Source: Rhodobacter aestuarii | Lineage (GTDB): Bacteria > Pseudomonadota > Alphaproteobacteria > Rhodobacterales > Rhodobacteraceae | DNA: 64,000 nucleotides | Assembly: GCF_900156655.1 (NCBI RefSeq) | Contig: NZ_FTOG01000006.1 | Location: 213,399-277,398, forward strand | Direction of reading: 5' to 3' | Shown: positions 1-8,524 of the stretch, in pieces | Layout of the letters: each line of letters starts with the position of its first letter | How positions within the stretch are numbered: position 1 is the stretch's first letter | Position numbers and translations under genes: made by a program | Notes under the pieces: model-generated | Seen by the model: only the letters and a program-made list of their open reading frames with translations | What the model was told of the DNA's origin: nothing | Database searches by the model: none

Positions 1-167
1 TCGACCCGAAAACCCGCCGCGCGCAACTCACCCCCATACGGGTGCTGCGCTACACCGACAATCAGATTGAGGTGGCCGAAGGGCTGTCCGAGGGGGCGTT
101 GGTGGTGACCGAAGGGGCGCATCTTCTTTATCCCGGCCGTGTCGTGATGCAGGAGGGCGCCCAATGA
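1..167 (+). CDS. RND efflux periplasmic adaptor, 3' end only
   Basis: Only the last 54 codons lie in the window, read in frame from base 3 to the TGA at 165-167. The peptide, with VAEGLSEGALVVTEGAHLLYPG, has the look of the membrane-proximal C-terminus of an HlyD/AcrA-type membrane fusion protein. The stop overlaps the ATG of the next adaptor gene (ATGA), so translation is probably coupled. Its role would be to link an inner-membrane RND pump to an outer-membrane channel. The family call rests on this short piece plus the operon context. Confidence 0.8.
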   Translation, partial: DPKTRRAQLTPIRVLRYTDNQIEVAEGLSEGALVVTEGAHLLYPGRVVMQEGAQ

Positions 168-1210
168 TCCGGGCTTTGCTGATGCTGCTCGCGCTGCCAC
201 TGGCCGCGCAGGCGCAAGAAATCGCCCCACCCCGCCCAGTGGTGAGCGAGATTGTCACCGATGCCGCAATGACCGCGCGCCAATTCCCCGGCGTGATCGC
301 CGCCGAGGTAGAAACCACGCTTGGCTTTCAGACCTCGGGCCGGATCGGGGCACGGCCTGTGAACCTTGGCGATACCGTCAAAAAGGGGCAAGTTTTGGCC
401 ACGCTTGACCAGATCACCTTGGCCGAAGATGTCGCCGCCGCCGAGGCCGCACTGCGAGCCGCAAAAGCGCAGGCCGAATTCGCGGCGCAAAGTCTCACCC
501 GCGCGACCGAATTGTATCGGCGCGGCGTCGCGCCCGAAGCAACACTGGAAGCGGCGCAAGCCAATGATACTGCCGCCAAAGCCAGCGTGCAGGCCGCGCA
601 GGCCGACCTTACCCGCGCCCGCGATGCCGAAGCCTTTGGCACGCTGACCGCACCGGAGGATGGCGTTGTCAGCCTTATTCTGGCCGAACCTGGCACGGTG
701 GTTTCTCCCGGCACCCCGGTTTTGCGGCTTGCCACCGCCGCAGGCCGCGAAGCGGTGATCGACGTGCCTGATGAGGTATTGGCGGTGCTGCCCGACGCTG
801 CCCGCTTTACCGTTTGCACGCGTTATGAAGATGCACTCGAAACCGAGGGGCGGCTGCGGTTGATTGAGCCTGTCGCCGATGCCTCGACCCGTTCACATCG
901 TCTGCGCATCGCGCTGGATAATGCCGGGCGCGGGTTCCGGCTGGGGGCGCTTGTCTCTGCCCGGCTCGAAATGCCCGAAGCCGGGCTTCTCACCCTGCCC
1001 CGCGCCGCGCTTTGGGAAGAGGGCGATCAAACCAAGGTCTGGCGTATTGGCCCCGCACGGCGCGCCGAAGCGGTGCGCGTGACACTGGGGCGCCAAATCG
1101 GCCCACGCGTGGTGATCACCGAAGGCCTCGCGCAAGGCGATGAGGTCTTGATCCGTGGCATTCATTCCGTTTCCGAAGGCCAAGAGCTTGGCGCGAGGGT
1201 CAGCCCATGA
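164..1210 (+). CDS. RND efflux periplasmic adaptor subunit (membrane fusion protein)
   Basis: This 348-residue protein starts with a hydrophobic leader (about residues 1-18, ending AAQAQ), as expected for a periplasmic adaptor. It then shows the family plan: a lipoyl/barrel half (TLGFQTSGRI, VNLGDTVKKGQVLATLD), an alpha-helical hairpin rich in Ala and Glu (about 80-155), the second lipoyl half (LTAPEDGVVSLILAEPGTVV) and C-terminal barrel domains. It overlaps the permease start by 4 bases. It is the second adaptor in tandem before one permease. The substrate cannot be read from the sequence. Confidence 0.93.
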   Translation: MIRALLMLLALPLAAQAQEIAPPRPVVSEIVTDAAMTARQFPGVIAAEVETTLGFQTSGRIGARPVNLGDTVKKGQVLATLDQITLAEDVAAAEAALRAAKAQAEFAAQSLTRATELYRRGVAPEATLEAAQANDTAAKASVQAAQADLTRARDAEAFGTLTAPEDGVVSLILAEPGTVVSPGTPVLRLATAAGREAVIDVPDEVLAVLPDAARFTVCTRYEDALETEGRLRLIEPVADASTRSHRLRIALDNAGRGFRLGALVSARLEMPEAGLLTLPRAALWEEGDQTKVWRIGPARRAEAVRVTLGRQIGPRVVITEGLAQGDEVLIRGIHSVSEGQELGARVSP

Positions 1211-4200
1211 GTTTCAACCTGTCCGACTGGGCTTTGCGCCACCGCTCGATGGTCTGGTACATGATCATCGTCTCGATCGTTGCGGGGGTGCTGTCTTACG
1301 TCAACCTTGGACGCGAGGAAGACCCCTCCTTCACCATCAAGGTGATGTTCATCACCGCAGTGCTGCCCGGCGCCACGGCAGAAGAAACCCGCGAACAAGT
1401 CACCGACCGGATCGAAAAGAAGATGCAGGAGCTGGAGAACCTCAAGTTCACCCGCTCTGAAACCTTTCCGGGCCGCGCCGTGGTTTATGTGGAGCTGACG
1501 CCGGAAACGCGCGGGGCTGCCGTCACCCAAACATGGCTGAAGATCCGCAATATGATGTCGGATCTGACCCCGCAATTCCCTGCAGAATTTGCGGGCTATG
1601 CGATCAGCGATGATTTCGGCGATGTTTATGGCTCAATTTACGCCTTCACCGCCGATGGGTTTAGCCCGCAAGAGGTCAAAGACCGGGTGGAAGAGGTGCG
1701 CTCCGCCGTACTGACTTTGCCTGCAGCGGGGAAGGTCGAGCTTATTGGCACCCAAGACCCGGTGGTGCATGTCGAGTTTTCCGCCCGCAAACTGGCCGCT
1801 TTGGGGCTGGATCAAAGCACGGTTTTGGCAACGCTTGCGGCGCAAAACGCGATTGTCCCTTCGGGCATCATCCGCACGGCGGATGAGTTGATCGCGGTGC
1901 GCATGTCGGGGCGGTTTGCGGGGGCCGAGGATTTGGCCGCCGCGCCCTTGCGGGTGGATGACACCTTCTTCACCCTTGCCGATGTGGCCGAAGTCCGCGC
2001 GGGCTTTGCTGACCCGCCGTCTTCATTATTCCGCTACAATGGCCAGCCCGCGGTGGGGCTGATCATCGGCATGAAGCAAGGCGCCAATATCCTCGACTTC
2101 GGCGCGGAACTGACCGAGTTGATGGACCGGATCGCCACCGAATTGCCCGTTGGGATCGAACTGCATAAAGTCGCCGACCAACCCAAAGTGGTTGAGGATT
2201 CAGTGAACCACTTCCTGCGCGCTTTGGCCGAAGCGGTGGCGATTGTTTTGCTCGTCTCTTTCATTTCGCTGGGCTGGCGCGCGGGGCTGGTGGTCACAAT
2301 GTCGATCCCGTTGGTGCTGGCGCTGACCTTTGTGATTTTGGATGCGATGGGGGTCACCCTGCAACGCATCTCGCTTGGGGCGCTGATCATCGCGCTTGGG
2401 CTTTTGGTCGATGATGCAATGATCGCGATTGAAACGATGATCGCGCGGCTGGAGGCGGGGGATAAAATCGCCAAAGCGGCATCCTATGCGTGGACCTCAA
2501 TCGCCTTTCCGATGCTGTCTGGCACTTTGGTGACTGTGGCGGGGTTCATCCCGATTGGGCTGAACTCCTCCCAAGCGGGGGAATATACGCTCTCGCTGTT
2601 CTATGTGATCGCAATTTCGCTGATGCTGAGTTGGGTGGTGGCGGTGCTTTTTGCGCCGCTGATCGGGGCCACTGTGCTGCCCAAACACCTGCCGCATCAC
2701 GACCCGCGCCCCGGCCCGCTACGCCGAGCCTTCCGCACGCTGCTCTGCGCCGCGATGCGGGCGAAATGGATCACCATCCTTGCCACGGTTCTACTGTTTG
2801 GAAGTGCGCTTTACGGCATGCGCCATATTGAGCAGCAGTTCTTCCCGGCCTCGGATCGGCCCGAATTGCTGGTCGATGTCACGATGCGGCAAAACTCTGC
2901 CATTGCGGCAACCGACACGGCGATGGCCGAACTGGATGCATGGCTCGCCACCCGGCCCGAGGCGCAATATTGGACAACCTATGTGGGCCGCTCCGCGCCG
3001 CGGTTCCTTCTTTCCCTCGACACGCCCACACCTGCTCCCTTCATGGGGCAAATGGTGGTGATGACCGCCGGGCTTGAAGACCGCAACGCGCTGCGCGCGG
3101 CGCTAGAGGAAAAAAGCCGCGATATGGCCGGCGTGGATGTCTTCACCAAGCTCATTGAGTTGGGCCCACCCGTCGGAAAGCCGGTGCAGTACCGGATCAT
3201 GGGGCCAGACCGCGCCCGGCTTTTGGCTGAGGCGCGCAGTTTGGCCAAAGTGCTGGCCGATGATCCGCGCCTTTCGAACATCACCATTGACGAGGGGGAG
3301 CCCGTGCGCGTGGCGCGTGTGGTGCTGGATCAAGAACGCCTGCGCCAATTGGGGCTAACGCAAAAAGATGTCGCCCAAGCGCTGCAAACCTTGTTTGAGG
3401 GCGTCACCATCACCGAATTGCGCGATGGTCAGACCTTGGTGGATGTGGTCGCGCGCGGCGCTGAAGCCGACCGCACCTCGCTGGCCTCGCTTTCCTCGCT
3501 GCAACTGCCCTCGCCCTCGGGCGTGCCGGTGCCGCTTTTGAGTTTTGCGCATCTCGATTGGCAGATGGAGCCGCCGGTTTTGCATGCCCGCAACCGGGTG
3601 CCCACGATCAGCGTGAAAGCGGCGGTCACGGGCCGCAACCAGCCCGCCACGATCACCGCCGATCTGGCTGCCAAGATTGCCGCGCAACTCGAAACCCTTC
3701 CCGCTGGCTACAAAATCGAACCGGGCGGCGTGGCCGAAAGCAGCGGCGAAAGCCAAGCCCCGATTGTTGCTGTGGTGCCCTTGATGGTGCTGGTGATCCT
3801 GACCTTGGTGATGGTGCAGGTGCAAAGCTTCCGGCTGATGTTCATCGTGCTCGCCGTCGCGCCTTTGGGGCTGATTGGCGTTGTGGCGGCGATGTTGCCC
3901 TCCGCCCAGCCGCTTGGCTTTGTAGCGATTTTGGGGGTGCTGGCACTGGTTGGCATTTTGATCCGCAATTCACTGATCTTGATGGCCGAAGTGCAAGACT
4001 TGCTCGAGAAAGGCCACAGCCATTGGCGCGCGGTCTTTGAAGCCTCCGACAGCCGCGCCCGGCCCATTTTGCTGACTGCCGCCGCCGCCTCGCTCGCGCT
4101 CATTCCAATCTCGCGGGAGGTGTTTTGGGCGCCAATGGCTTTTGCGATGATGGGCGGGATCATCGCGGGCACGCTGATCACGCTGGTTTTTGCGCCTGCG

Positions 4201-4281
4201 CTTTATTGCGTTGTTTTTGGTGTTAAGCCGCCGCCGAAGGGCGAGGAAGCACCGCCAGAGCCTGTGTCAGAAGGGGCTTAA
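1207..4281 (+). CDS. RND family efflux permease (AcrB/HAE1 type)
   Basis: At 1024 residues it has the usual length of an AcrB-type proton/drug antiporter of the inner membrane. An N-terminal transmembrane helix is followed by a large periplasmic porter loop. Transmembrane segments surround LGLLVDDAMIAIETMIARLE, the TM4 region with the paired aspartates used for proton coupling. After a second periplasmic loop the last helices include VGILIRNSLILMAEV. The first residues, SFNLSDWALRHRSMVWYMII, fit members that work with two adaptors. It is translationally coupled to the adaptor upstream. No outer-membrane channel gene is present in the window. Confidence 0.96.
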   Translation: MSFNLSDWALRHRSMVWYMIIVSIVAGVLSYVNLGREEDPSFTIKVMFITAVLPGATAEETREQVTDRIEKKMQELENLKFTRSETFPGRAVVYVELTPETRGAAVTQTWLKIRNMMSDLTPQFPAEFAGYAISDDFGDVYGSIYAFTADGFSPQEVKDRVEEVRSAVLTLPAAGKVELIGTQDPVVHVEFSARKLAALGLDQSTVLATLAAQNAIVPSGIIRTADELIAVRMSGRFAGAEDLAAAPLRVDDTFFTLADVAEVRAGFADPPSSLFRYNGQPAVGLIIGMKQGANILDFGAELTELMDRIATELPVGIELHKVADQPKVVEDSVNHFLRALAEAVAIVLLVSFISLGWRAGLVVTMSIPLVLALTFVILDAMGVTLQRISLGALIIALGLLVDDAMIAIETMIARLEAGDKIAKAASYAWTSIAFPMLSGTLVTVAGFIPIGLNSSQAGEYTLSLFYVIAISLMLSWVVAVLFAPLIGATVLPKHLPHHDPRPGPLRRAFRTLLCAAMRAKWITILATVLLFGSALYGMRHIEQQFFPASDRPELLVDVTMRQNSAIAATDTAMAELDAWLATRPEAQYWTTYVGRSAPRFLLSLDTPTPAPFMGQMVVMTAGLEDRNALRAALEEKSRDMAGVDVFTKLIELGPPVGKPVQYRIMGPDRARLLAEARSLAKVLADDPRLSNITIDEGEPVRVARVVLDQERLRQLGLTQKDVAQALQTLFEGVTITELRDGQTLVDVVARGAEADRTSLASLSSLQLPSPSGVPVPLLSFAHLDWQMEPPVLHARNRVPTISVKAAVTGRNQPATITADLAAKIAAQLETLPAGYKIEPGGVAESSGESQAPIVAVVPLMVLVILTLVMVQVQSFRLMFIVLAVAPLGLIGVVAAMLPSAQPLGFVAILGVLALVGILIRNSLILMAEVQDLLEKGHSHWRAVFEASDSRARPILLTAAAASLALIPISREVFWAPMAFAMMGGIIAGTLITLVFAPALYCVVFGVKPPPKGEEAPPEPVSEGA

Positions 4282-4337
4282 CCCTCTGTTCACCCTTTTC
4301 TGCAACCCTTGGACATTCGCTTTGTCCGAGGCTTGCC

Positions 4338-5063
4338 ATGCTAACGCCCGTGCCAACGACCACCGTGCCGACCGCCCCCGGCACCACGCCCCTGCCCTTG
4401 CCGCATGGGGCTGAGGCGGCACAGACGCGCGCGCAGCACGCCCTTCCGCAGACGCTCACCGCACAACAGCCAAGCCGCCCGGCCTCGGGCGCGCCGCCGC
4501 CCAGCACGCCACCGCCTGCAGCGGAAAACCCGGCTCAAGCTGCGCAAACCCGCGCGGGCAGCGCCACGCTGCCCCTCCCCGAAACCACCCTTGCCAGTGG
4601 CGCCACCGCCGCCCAACCGGGCGCCAGCACCGCCACCCCGGGCTCGCTTGTGGCAGCGCAAATGTTGGGGATGGAAACCGCCCCCCTGCAGGCGCTTTTG
4701 GCCCAGCAAGCCGCAACCCGCGCCCTGCCCCATCCGGTGCGCCGATCTGAGCCGCGCCCTGATGCGCCCGCTGCCGCCACCGATCACACCCCCGACGATA
4801 CGTTCGACCCCAAGGCCCCGCATCTGCCGCAAACGCTTCATGGCCATCATAGCGCCAACAGCTCGGCAAATATGGATGAAGACAGCCTAGAGGTGGACGA
4901 AGCACCGGAAGATGCCGCCCCCGAACGGGCGGAAACACGGCGCGACGTGGCATTGCACCCACCGCCGCCGGACGCCCTGCCCGGCACGGCGATCACCCCA
5001 TGGGTGCTCGCTGGCGCGGTCTTTGTGGGCACCTTTTCCCTGACCTTGCTTTTGCTGGCCTAA
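4338..5063 (+). CDS. unrecognised Pro/Ala-rich protein with C-terminal membrane anchor
   Basis: I do not recognise a family. The 241-residue product is dominated by Pro, Ala, Thr and Gln for its first 150 residues, then has an acidic stretch (about 175-200). It ends in a single strongly hydrophobic segment (about 219-241, from ITPWVLAGAVF to the C-terminus) with nothing after it. There is no signal peptide, so the predicted topology is tail-anchored, with the low-complexity part in the cytoplasm. It starts 57 bases after the RND permease stop and could be co-transcribed. The composition is so biased that coding status is likely but not certain. Confidence 0.6.
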   Translation: MLTPVPTTTVPTAPGTTPLPLPHGAEAAQTRAQHALPQTLTAQQPSRPASGAPPPSTPPPAAENPAQAAQTRAGSATLPLPETTLASGATAAQPGASTATPGSLVAAQMLGMETAPLQALLAQQAATRALPHPVRRSEPRPDAPAAATDHTPDDTFDPKAPHLPQTLHGHHSANSSANMDEDSLEVDEAPEDAAPERAETRRDVALHPPPPDALPGTAITPWVLAGAVFVGTFSLTLLLLA

Positions 5064-5074
5064 GCGCAAAGCAA

Positions 5075-5098
5075 AAGGCCGCCCCGAAGGACGGCCTT
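5075..5098 (-). terminator. rho-independent terminator of rpmG
   Basis: On the minus strand this forms a 10-bp stem (one G-U pair) closed by a UUCG tetraloop and followed by TTGCTTT. It lies 22 bases past the rpmG stop. It may also end transcription from the converging gene on the plus strand. Confidence 0.8.
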
Positions 5099-5119
5099 GA
5101 ACCCGAGAAGGGGCTGATC

Positions 5120-5287
5120 TTACTTGATCTTGCCTTCTTTGTATTCGACATGCTTGCGCACGACCGGATCATATTTGTTCACGGTCATTTTTTCCGTCAT
5201 GGTGCGGGCATTCTTCTTGGTCACATAGAAGTGCCCGGTGCCCGCCGTCGAGTTCAGACGGATCTTGATCGTCGTCGGCTTCGCCAT
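5120..5287 (-). CDS. rpmG: 50S ribosomal protein L33
   Basis: The 55-residue product begins [18 protein letters not shown] and continues with [15 protein letters not shown], the signature of L33, a protein of the large subunit near the E site. The length is the normal one. The start was chosen at 5287 because a GGGAGAC ribosome binding site lies just upstream; a longer reading frame exists but adds unrelated sequence. Like other alphaproteobacterial L33 proteins it lacks the zinc-binding cysteine pairs, so it is the C-minus form. Confidence 0.97.
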
Positions 5288-5340
5288 TTTCAGTCTCCCA
5301 GCGTCGGGCACCCATGTACCCGCAAATCCTTGAAGCCCGC

Positions 5341-5368
5341 CTTTTAGCCAGCCGCGCTCCGGAGTCAA
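5341..5368 (-). promoter_or_regulatory. sigma70-type promoter of rpmG
   Basis: Read on the minus strand there is TTGACT, a 16-base spacer, then TAAAAG, about 54 bases upstream of the rpmG start codon. Confidence 0.6.
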
Positions 5369-5441
5369 CCGCAAAGGCGGGGCTGGCGGTGTTTTTTCGC
5401 ATCTCGCCGCGCCCGGATCGCCATTGGCCCTGTCGCGCGGC

Positions 5442-6152
5442 TTAGACGAGCGGCTTGCCGAGGCTGCGATGCACCTGCATCACGGTTTCCGCATTCACCC
5501 CCAAAGCCGCCGCCAGATTGGCCAGATAGCGTTTTTCAGCCTCTGTATCGACCGAAATCGCCATCACAGCCGCGGTATAGACCTGCACCTTGGCCGCTTC
5601 GCCGACCTCGGCCACCAGCCCGTCAATATCAATCGGCGCATCAAGCTCGGCCTGCACAAACGCGATCTCTTCCTCGGTCGCATCGCCGAGTTGTGCGAGA
5701 ATCGCGGCCTTTTCCTCTTCATCAATCACGCCATCGGCTTTGGCCGCCTGAATCATCCCGCGGATCATCAGCTTGGCTTGCGATTCGGCAGAGGCTTCCA
5801 CCATCGGGTCCGCCATCGCTGCGCCAAGCATATCCGACAGGCTCTTGGCCCCGGTCGTTGCCGCGCCCGTCATGGTGCCCATCATCTTGCCAAAATTTGC
5901 CTCGGCGGCCTCGGTCATCGCGGCGGCTTGGGGCGCCCATTTGGCGAACATATCCTGCACGGCCTCTTTGCCGCCGGGCACGCCCATGCGCTGCGCAAAA
6001 GCGCCCATCTGCTCGGCCATACCGCCGGGCTGATCCGCTTTGCGCAGGGCGTCTTTCATCCCGTCCATGCCGCCCATTTGCTGAAATTTCTGCACGCCTT
6101 TCGCGGCGGCAAAGCCCACCGCCAGCGTGGCCAGTGTTTTGACGAAACTCAT
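5442..6152 (-). CDS. TerB-like/DUF533 family protein
   Basis: The 236-residue product has an Ala/Gly/Met-rich N-terminal half with amphipathic stretches. Its C-terminal domain (about 120-230) carries [20 protein letters not shown] and [11 protein letters not shown], typical of the TerB-like helical fold found in DUF533/YebE proteins. The precise role of this family is unknown; members are often linked to envelope stress or metal/tellurite resistance, but nothing here shows that. The start at 6152 was chosen because GGGGGGAGAG precedes it; an ATG 12 bases upstream lies inside that site. A second TerB-like gene sits at 25270. Confidence 0.8.
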
Positions 6153-6229
6153 CTCTCCCCCCAATGTGAAATGAAACGCAGGTGAATACTGCGCGCATTC
6201 TGGCCAAAGGCCAACGGTTTCTGTGCGCG

Positions 6230-6616
6230 TTAGAGGTTGGCGATCAGGTCGACATAAATCTCGCGCACCTCAGCGGCGATGGCGCGCGCGCCCTCTGCCT
6301 CGACCTCAGCGAAAGAGGCAACCGGATCGACGGCAGAGACCTCCACACCCCCTTCAACCGCGCGCACAATCACATTGCACGGCAGCATCGCGCCAATCCG
6401 CGGATCTGCCTGAAGCGCTGCAAAGGCGCGCGGCGGGTTGCAGGCACCCAGAATTTTATAAGGCGTCATCTCGCGGTCCAGCTTCGCCTTCATCGTTGCG
6501 GCAACATCAATTTCGGTGATCACCCCAAAGCCGCGCTCAGCCAGCGCCGAACGGGTCCGCGCCTCGGCCTCATCAAACGGGGTGTTTTCCAATAGGCGGT
6601 TGAGTGTGTAGCTCAT
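6230..6616 (-). CDS. DUF302 domain protein
   Basis: The product has 128 residues. The order SALAERGFGVITEIDV, MTPYKILGACNPPRA and GAMLPCNVIVRA is characteristic of DUF302, a small alpha/beta domain whose biochemical role is not established. The conserved Cys and Pro of LGACNPP and LPCN are present. There is no signal peptide, so it is probably cytoplasmic. It lies in the same direction as, and 78 bases before, the TerB-like gene and may share its transcript. Confidence 0.88.
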   Translation of the reverse strand: MSYTLNRLLENTPFDEAEARTRSALAERGFGVITEIDVAATMKAKLDREMTPYKILGACNPPRAFAALQADPRIGAMLPCNVIVRAVEGGVEVSAVDPVASFAEVEAEGARAIAAEVREIYVDLIANL

Positions 6617-6703
6617 GGCAGGCCTCCCTTGTTCCAGCCAGAGGTGGCGCAGAAGGCGCGCCCTTCAAGGGTGGGAACCGTCAAGCCCGATCACGAAGCA
6701 GAT

Positions 6704-7107
6704 ATGCGCGGAGAACCTGTAAGCCGGATTTTGTCCGGGGTTGCCCCCTGGATGACCATTCCTCTGGGGCTGCGGTCGCCCACAGCCTCTAGCCGCCAAC
6801 CCGGACCACTCGGGGCGAAGCTCCCCTGCCAAGCTTGCGCTGGCGCGTGGTCCCTATTCGGCGTTGCTCCCGGTGGGGCTTGCCGTGCCGTTCCTGTTAC
6901 CAGGCCCGCGGTGGGCTCTTACCCCACCGTTTCACCCTTACCCCCGCAAGCGAGGGCGGTCTGTTCTCTGTGGCGCTTTCCCTAGGGTTGCCCCCGCCGG
7001 GCGTTACCCGGCACCGTTGCTTCATGGAGTCCGGACTTTCCTCGACCGCCCAGCTATCCGCGAAACGGAGCTATGGGCCGCCGCGGTCATCCAGTCCTCC
7101 GCGCGCG
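6704..7107 (-). ncRNA. rnpB: RNase P RNA (class A)
   Basis: On the minus strand the sequence contains GAGGAAAGTCCGGACTCC near the 5' end and CCGGCTTACAGGTTCTC near the 3' end, the universally conserved P4-forming and 3' blocks of the catalytic RNA that trims tRNA 5' leaders. The terminal P1 helix can be drawn directly: GCGCGGAG at the 5' end (7104-7097) pairs with CTCCGCGC at the 3' end (6713-6706). That sets the length near 400 nt, normal for alphaproteobacteria. The exact ends are approximate. Confidence 0.97.
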
Positions 7108-7110
7108 CCT

Positions 7111-7140
7111 GCCTTACGCCGCGAAGGGCGCAAAGGTCAA
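7111..7140 (-). promoter_or_regulatory. promoter of rnpB
   Basis: On the minus strand, TTGACC is followed 18 bases later by TAAGGC. The predicted transcription start falls at the start of the P1 helix of RNase P RNA. Confidence 0.65.
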
Positions 7141-7155
7141 TGGGCGTAAAAGTGC

Positions 7156-7845
7156 CTAGCTAGAGCGCCAAGAGCCGCCATCAGCCCCAAAGCGTAAGCC
7201 CAGATCGGTGATCAGTGCCATATCGGTGGCATCGAGCGGGCCAGTGTGGCGAGGCCGGAACCGCAGCCGAAATGCGGCGAGCAGCACCTCGAAGGGGGCT
7301 TCCGGGTAGCCAAAGGTTTCCGCCATCGCCATGAAGCCCGCCTCGGCCACGGGCGGGGCCATGCCACCGGCCTCTGGCATAACGGCCAGCCCTTGGCGCG
7401 CAAGCCTTGCCCAATCAAAGCGCGGGCCGGGGTCAATCTTGCGGCCCGGCGCCATATCGGAATGGGCAATCACTGCCTCGGGCACAATCGCCCAGCGCGC
7501 CATGATCCCTTCGATCAAACGCTCCAAGGCCGCCATCTGCGGCTCGGGAAAGGGCGCATCGCCAGTATTGGCCAGTTCAATGCCGATCGAACGGGAGTTC
7601 ACATCCTCCCGCCCCGCCCAAGCACCCGCACCCGCGTGCCAAGCGCGCATCGCTTCGGGCACCAAAGCCTCAACCGTGCCATCTTCGGCAATCAGCCAAT
7701 GGGCGGAAACTTCTGCCGCAGGGTCGCACAGCCGCGCACGCGCCGCCGCCGCGCTTCCCATGCCGGTATAGTGCAAAACGATCAGTTCAGGCTGCGCGCC
7801 CCCGCGCCGCTCGGAATAGTTGGGCGAAGCGGGGGATGTTGTCAC
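7156..7845 (-). CDS. N-acetylmuramoyl-L-alanine amidase (AmpD/AmiD family)
   Basis: This is a zinc amidase that splits the lactyl amide of murein or muropeptides. Visible motifs are ELIVLHYTGM (first zinc His), WHAGAGAWAGREDVNSRSIG, GIELANTG and AHSDMAPGRKIDPGP (second His and the catalytic region). C-terminal residues with EAPFEVLLAAFRLRFRP resemble the peptidoglycan-binding helical domain of AmiD. I place the start at a GTG (7845) that overlaps the stop of the upstream lipoprotein gene by 4 bases; the longer ATG frame would overlap it by 37. No clear signal peptide is seen, which favours cytoplasmic recycling. About 229 residues. Confidence 0.9.
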   Translation of the reverse strand: MTTSPASPNYSERRGGAQPELIVLHYTGMGSAAAARARLCDPAAEVSAHWLIAEDGTVEALVPEAMRAWHAGAGAWAGREDVNSRSIGIELANTGDAPFPEPQMAALERLIEGIMARWAIVPEAVIAHSDMAPGRKIDPGPRFDWARLARQGLAVMPEAGGMAPPVAEAGFMAMAETFGYPEAPFEVLLAAFRLRFRPRHTGPLDATDMALITDLGLRFGADGGSWRSS

Positions 7846-8513
7846 TGACGCGCCGCCTGAAACGGACGCGGGTCCCAACCGCAGGCAAACCCATCACCGT
7901 CAGGGTCCAGGTTGCCCGGGTCTTTTTGCGGGCCGCCACGCTCCAGAAACGCCATCTGCGCCAGATCGGGCGAGACATATTTCGCGCAGGCGCGCTCGGT
8001 CTTGATCAGCTTGAAGCCGCCCCGCTTGTAAACAGGCTGCCCCGGCGCGTTCGTTGCCGAAAGCGCATAGGCGGCAAGGTTCGGTCCTGTCGCCCCGCGC
8101 GTCACCACCGGATTGGCCGCAGGGGCCATGGCATCAAGCGGTGCCCCGGCGTCTTGCGCCGCGGGCGCGGCCGGAGCCTCGGTGGCGGAGGTGGCCCGCA
8201 GCGCGGCCAAAGTATCGGCCCCAATCGTGCCATCCGAGGCCGTCGTCGCCATTGGGGCCGAAGCCTCCGCCTGCCCCGCCGCAGAGGTGACAGGCGTTGC
8301 CCCATAGCCTGTGGTGCCATAGGCCCCACCCGGTGCCACAGCTTGCGCCGGGGCCGGGGCGGCCGCTGCAGGCTGGCCCCGCAATTCCGCCTCGCGTTGG
8401 TGCAAATAGGTCTGATAGTCACCAAAGCCTACACCCGCCGCCGAATTTGGCACCGGAGGATCGCAGGCGGCCAAAGCCAAAACCGGAACAGAAAACACCA
8501 ATAGCTTGCGCAT
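7842..8513 (-). CDS. putative lipoprotein with C-terminal Excalibur-like motif
   Basis: The start at 8513 follows AAGGAG. The N-terminus is a lipoprotein signal with lipobox LALAAC (Cys around residue 17). The middle is Ala/Pro/Thr-rich and probably disordered. The C-terminus contains NLDPDGDGFACGWDPRPF, close to the DxDxDGxxCE calcium-binding Excalibur motif of secreted and cell-wall proteins. It is likely an envelope lipoprotein of unknown role. It is coupled to the amidase gene by a 4-base overlap, suggesting a cell-wall function, and it starts 12 bases past the gatA stop. Confidence 0.75.
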   Translation of the reverse strand: MRKLLVFSVPVLALAACDPPVPNSAAGVGFGDYQTYLHQREAELRGQPAAAAPAPAQAVAPGGAYGTTGYGATPVTSAAGQAEASAPMATTASDGTIGADTLAALRATSATEAPAAPAAQDAGAPLDAMAPAANPVVTRGATGPNLAAYALSATNAPGQPVYKRGGFKLIKTERACAKYVSPDLAQMAFLERGGPQKDPGNLDPDGDGFACGWDPRPFQAARQ

Positions 8514-8524
8514 TGCGCGGCTCC

